NCBI GenBank assembly: GCA_902464345.1
Contig: CABQJA010000120.1
Location: 1-6,841, forward strand
Length of the DNA: 6,841 bases
Reading direction: 5' to 3'
From: an uncultured Clostridium sp.
Lineage (GTDB): Bacteria > Bacillota > Clostridia > Lachnospirales > Lachnospiraceae
Positions within the stretch are counted from its first letter, which is position 1; every line of letters starts with the position of its first letter. Position numbers and translations under genes: made by a program. A model generated the notes under the pieces. It ran no database searches and was not told where the DNA came from. It was given only the letters and a program-made list of their open reading frames with translations. Below are positions 4,437-6,841 of the stretch, one piece after another.

Positions 4437-6766
4437 AAAATTATCTGAGTCTGATACCGATTTCGGCGAAGGTGCGTAAGCATAGTCATCGAATGACGGT
4501 TCTGTGCATTATCATTTCCGTCTTGCTGGTGACAACGATTTTCAGCATATCGGATATGATGATCCGGTCTGAAGGCAGAACATTGCAGGCCAAGCATGGA
4601 AACTGGCATATCGGAATTGAAAACCTGTCCGAAGGGACTGCGGAGGAAATAAGCCGTCGGCCGGATGTACTGGCTGTCGGTCGTGCAGAAAAATTCAATA
4701 CGGATGCAGAAGATCCTTATTATATTGGAAAGACAAAAGCTGCATTATACGGTACCGATCAAAACTATCTGACGGAAATGGTAACTGCAATAGAAGAGGG
4801 CGAATATCCGCAGGAGGATAATGAGGTTGTGCTTAGTTCGAATGCGAAGGTGATCTTAAATGTAAAGATCGGAGACCATGTAGAGCTACAGACACCTGCC
4901 GGTAACAAAGAGGTTATCATATCCGGCTTTGGGTCGGATGACAAACAGGCCTATGATGGACAGTATTTCCTGATAGGCGTATACATGCGATATGGAGCGT
5001 TTGCATCTCTGATGGAGGCTAATGGGGTTTCCTGTTCACCTGTCTGGTATGTGCAGTTTCAGAGTGCCGGTGAGGCAGTCGGAGCAATTGCAGAGCTCTC
5101 GGAGGATTACCGGATACAGGCAGACAGTATTTCCGAAAATACGGCACTGATGGCAATGGCAGGGAAAAGCAGCAGTAACAGTGTGAAAAGTGTTTATGAG
5201 ATTGCCGGATTTTTATTTGTACTGGTACTGATTGCGGGGGTATTAATGATCTCCGGAAGTATGAATAGTAATGTGGCACAGCGGACACGGTTTTTCGGAA
5301 TGATGCGGTGTATAGGAGCCAGCCGAAGCCAGGTCATCCGGTATGTGCGGTTGGAAGCATTAAACTGGTGCAAGAAGGCCGTGCCGATTGGTCTGGTGGC
5401 AGGAACAGTGATCAGTTGGTGTATCTGTGCAGTGTTGCATTATGGCATAGGTGGAGAATTTAAAGACCTTCCGGTATTTGCTTTCAGTCCGGTCGGCCTG
5501 CTCAGCGGAGCAGCAGTCGGAGTGATAACCGTACTGATTGCAGCACAGCTGCCGGCAAGACGGGCAGCAAAGGTGTCTCCGGTATCGGCAATCTCCGGCA
5601 ATATGGATCAGGGAAGGACCGGGCATCGCAAAATGCGGTTGAAATTCGGGAAAATCGAGAAAGCATTGGGAATGCATCATGCGATCGGTTCTAAAAAAGC
5701 ATGGTTTCTGATGACTGCCAGTTTCTCCCTTAGCATTATTCTGGTATTCAGTTTTTCGGTCGGTCTGCAGTTTGCTAAAGCACTGCTTCCGGCTATGCGG
5801 GACTGGCAACCGGATCTTTCGTTAAACGGATATGCCAATGAGCGGATTCTGAGTCCGGGATTATGCGATGAGATTCAGGCCATTCCTGGGGTAAAACAGG
5901 TATATGGCTGTGCATATATGACGAATGTACCGGCAACTTCTTCCAGAGAAGGAGTACAACAGGTGAATCTGATATCTTATAGCAGTTTCCTCATGGATTG
6001 TGCAGAGGATATAGTGGCGCAGGGAGATATCGCCGGTGTTACCGGTGATAATCTGCAGGTGATGACGGCTGTAAATGAGAAAGAGAACCCGTTAAGAGTC
6101 GGTGATATGGTAGAAATCAACGGAATGACCGTAGAGATTACCGGTGCAGTATCAGAGGGAGTTTATCCGGAGGAAAACAGTATCATCTGTTCGCCGGAGA
6201 CCTATGAACGCCTGACCGGAGAGCAGAATTATAGCCTGATAGGGATTATTTTGGACAAGGATGCAACGAACGACATTATACAGCAGATCTATGCGCTGGT
6301 TGGTGATAATGTGATATTTAGTGACCTGCGGGAGAGTAATTCGCAGGATCGGATGACCTATACGGCGACAGTATTTGTTGTATATAGTTTTCTGTTAATC
6401 ATCGCCATGATAACGGTATTTAATATCATTAACAGTATTTCAATGAGTGTAACCGCACGAATGAAGCAGTACGGAATCATGCGGGCAGTCGGTATGGATA
6501 GCAGGCAGGTTACGCGTATGATCGCATCGGAAGCCTTTACGTATGCGATTTCCGGCCTTATTGTCGGAGGCGGACTTGGAATTCTGCTGAATCATTACCT
6601 GTATGTGAGCCTGGTAACACGATATTTCGGAAATGTCTGGCATATGCCGGTGGTACTGTGTATACTGGTCGTAATTTTTACACTTGGAGCAGCGGTTCTG
6701 TCGTTCTGTGTTCCAGCGAAACGGATTCGGAATATGGAAATAACAGAGAATATACAAAGTATGTGA
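4433..6766 (+). CDS. FtsX/MacB-type ABC transporter permease, duplicated two-module form
   Basis: Integral membrane subunit of 777 residues forming a transporter with the preceding ATPase. Eight membrane helices are predicted by eye: about 19-41, 255-277, 315-337, 351-372, 424-446, 645-667, 702-724 and 737-760. They form two equal modules of 1+3 helices. Each module has a large extracellular MacB-like domain after its first helix (about 42-254 and 447-642). The FtsX signature recurs in both: FFGMMRCIGASRSQVIRYV (287-305) and QYGIMRAVGMDSRQVTRMI (679-697), and each module ends with a PARR/PAKR basic segment (374-377, 761-764). One chain therefore probably supplies both halves of the transmembrane channel. 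The form differs from 10-helix BceB permeases, which have one extracellular domain. The gene ends in tandem in-frame stops TGA-TAA. Such proteins act mechanically on extracytoplasmic substrates such as peptides or lipids; the actual substrate is not evident. No membrane-fusion partner gene is present in the window. Confidence 0.93.
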   Translation: MKNYLSLIPISAKVRKHSHRMTVLCIIISVLLVTTIFSISDMMIRSEGRTLQAKHGNWHIGIENLSEGTAEEISRRPDVLAVGRAEKFNTDAEDPYYIGKTKAALYGTDQNYLTEMVTAIEEGEYPQEDNEVVLSSNAKVILNVKIGDHVELQTPAGNKEVIISGFGSDDKQAYDGQYFLIGVYMRYGAFASLMEANGVSCSPVWYVQFQSAGEAVGAIAELSEDYRIQADSISENTALMAMAGKSSSNSVKSVYEIAGFLFVLVLIAGVLMISGSMNSNVAQRTRFFGMMRCIGASRSQVIRYVRLEALNWCKKAVPIGLVAGTVISWCICAVLHYGIGGEFKDLPVFAFSPVGLLSGAAVGVITVLIAAQLPARRAAKVSPVSAISGNMDQGRTGHRKMRLKFGKIEKALGMHHAIGSKKAWFLMTASFSLSIILVFSFSVGLQFAKALLPAMRDWQPDLSLNGYANERILSPGLCDEIQAIPGVKQVYGCAYMTNVPATSSREGVQQVNLISYSSFLMDCAEDIVAQGDIAGVTGDNLQVMTAVNEKENPLRVGDMVEINGMTVEITGAVSEGVYPEENSIICSPETYERLTGEQNYSLIGIILDKDATNDIIQQIYALVGDNVIFSDLRESNSQDRMTYTATVFVVYSFLLIIAMITVFNIINSISMSVTARMKQYGIMRAVGMDSRQVTRMIASEAFTYAISGLIVGGGLGILLNHYLYVSLVTRYFGNVWHMPVVLCILVVIFTLGAAVLSFCVPAKRIRNMEITENIQSM

Positions 6767-6802
6767 TAAGAAAAATTGTCTCCATTATATAGATGTACAT
6801 GT

Positions 6803-6836
6803 TACAAAAGCGCCGTATTTCTACGGCGCTTTTGTA
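6803..6836 (+). terminator. Intrinsic terminator of the transporter operon, probably bidirectional
   Basis: A perfect 15 bp stem (6803-6817 with 6822-6836) closes on the loop TTTC. Its core GCGCCGTA/TACGGCGC is GC-rich, and CTTTTGT forms the T-rich 3' side. The mirrored ACAAAAG on the 5' side means it would also work for transcripts from the right, so a convergent gene beyond the window is possible. It begins 37 bases after the permease stop. Confidence 0.9.
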
Positions 6837-6841
6837 TGTGT

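Noticed and set aside
4172..4609. Open frame of 145 codons on the minus strand across the ATPase/permease junction
   Set aside because: Composition is rich in Arg, His, Cys and Gln with no recognisable domain, as expected for the antisense of real genes; it overlaps two well-supported genes.
5360..5809. Open frame of 149 codons on the minus strand inside the permease gene
   Set aside because: Antisense shadow with low-complexity His/Cys/Arg/Gln-rich translation and no motif; the plus-strand permease is continuous here.
6793..6800. ATGTACAT palindrome after the permease stop
   Set aside because: Eight-base AT-rich palindrome of the kind common by chance, with no promoter or gene start beside it in the window.
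1..6841. Mobile elements, CRISPR arrays, tRNA or rRNA genes, defence or biosynthetic cluster
   Set aside because: No transposase, spaced direct repeats, cloverleaf or ribosomal RNA sequence was seen, and all coding space is taken by six intact genes of well-known families.

Overview
The window reads as chromosomal DNA of a Firmicute, most likely a gut Clostridium-cluster bacterium of the Lachnospiraceae type. The evidence is moderate GC, strong GGAGG-type ribosome binding sites on nearly every gene, protein sequences typical of that group, and tightly packed genes with short gaps. The genus cannot be named from the sequence alone. All six genes look intact. There are no RNA genes, insertion sequences, CRISPR arrays or phage genes.

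Left part (1-1831): a divergent pair. On the minus strand is an NADP(H)-dependent aldo/keto reductase of the 2,5-diketogluconate-reductase-like class with a complete catalytic tetrad. On the plus strand is a LysR-family regulator whose true start is most likely at 980. The 136 bases between them hold a plausible sigma-A-type promoter for the LysR gene and a TTTCA-N5-TGAAA dyad that fits the LysR T-N11-A box. The usual reading of this layout is a LysR regulator controlling itself and its divergent neighbour. The inducer is unknown.

Right part (1922-6766): a four-gene plus-strand module. It encodes an OmpR-family response regulator, a histidine kinase with two membrane helices and almost no extracellular loop, a MacB/LolD-type ABC ATPase, and a 777-residue FtsX/MacB-type permease built from two repeated modules. 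The regulator and kinase genes are 8 bases apart, and the ATPase and permease genes overlap by ATGA. A 98-base gap separates the two pairs. The last codons of the kinase gene and the start of this gap carry a near-perfect 10+10 bp palindrome followed by further TGTAG/TACAG half sites. This is the best candidate for the operator through which the response regulator switches on the transporter. A strong intrinsic hairpin closes the module at 6803-6836.

Taken together, the right part resembles the cell-envelope-stress or antimicrobial-peptide sensing and export modules of Firmicutes (two-component system plus FtsX-type ABC transporter, as in the Bce and Vnc/Vex groups). The permease, however, is the duplicated 8-helix form and not the 10-helix BceB form. 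The substrate cannot be read from the sequence. Nothing here is clearly a wholly new system; the operator embedded in the kinase gene end and the sensor-less kinase paired with a duplicated permease are the points most worth checking.
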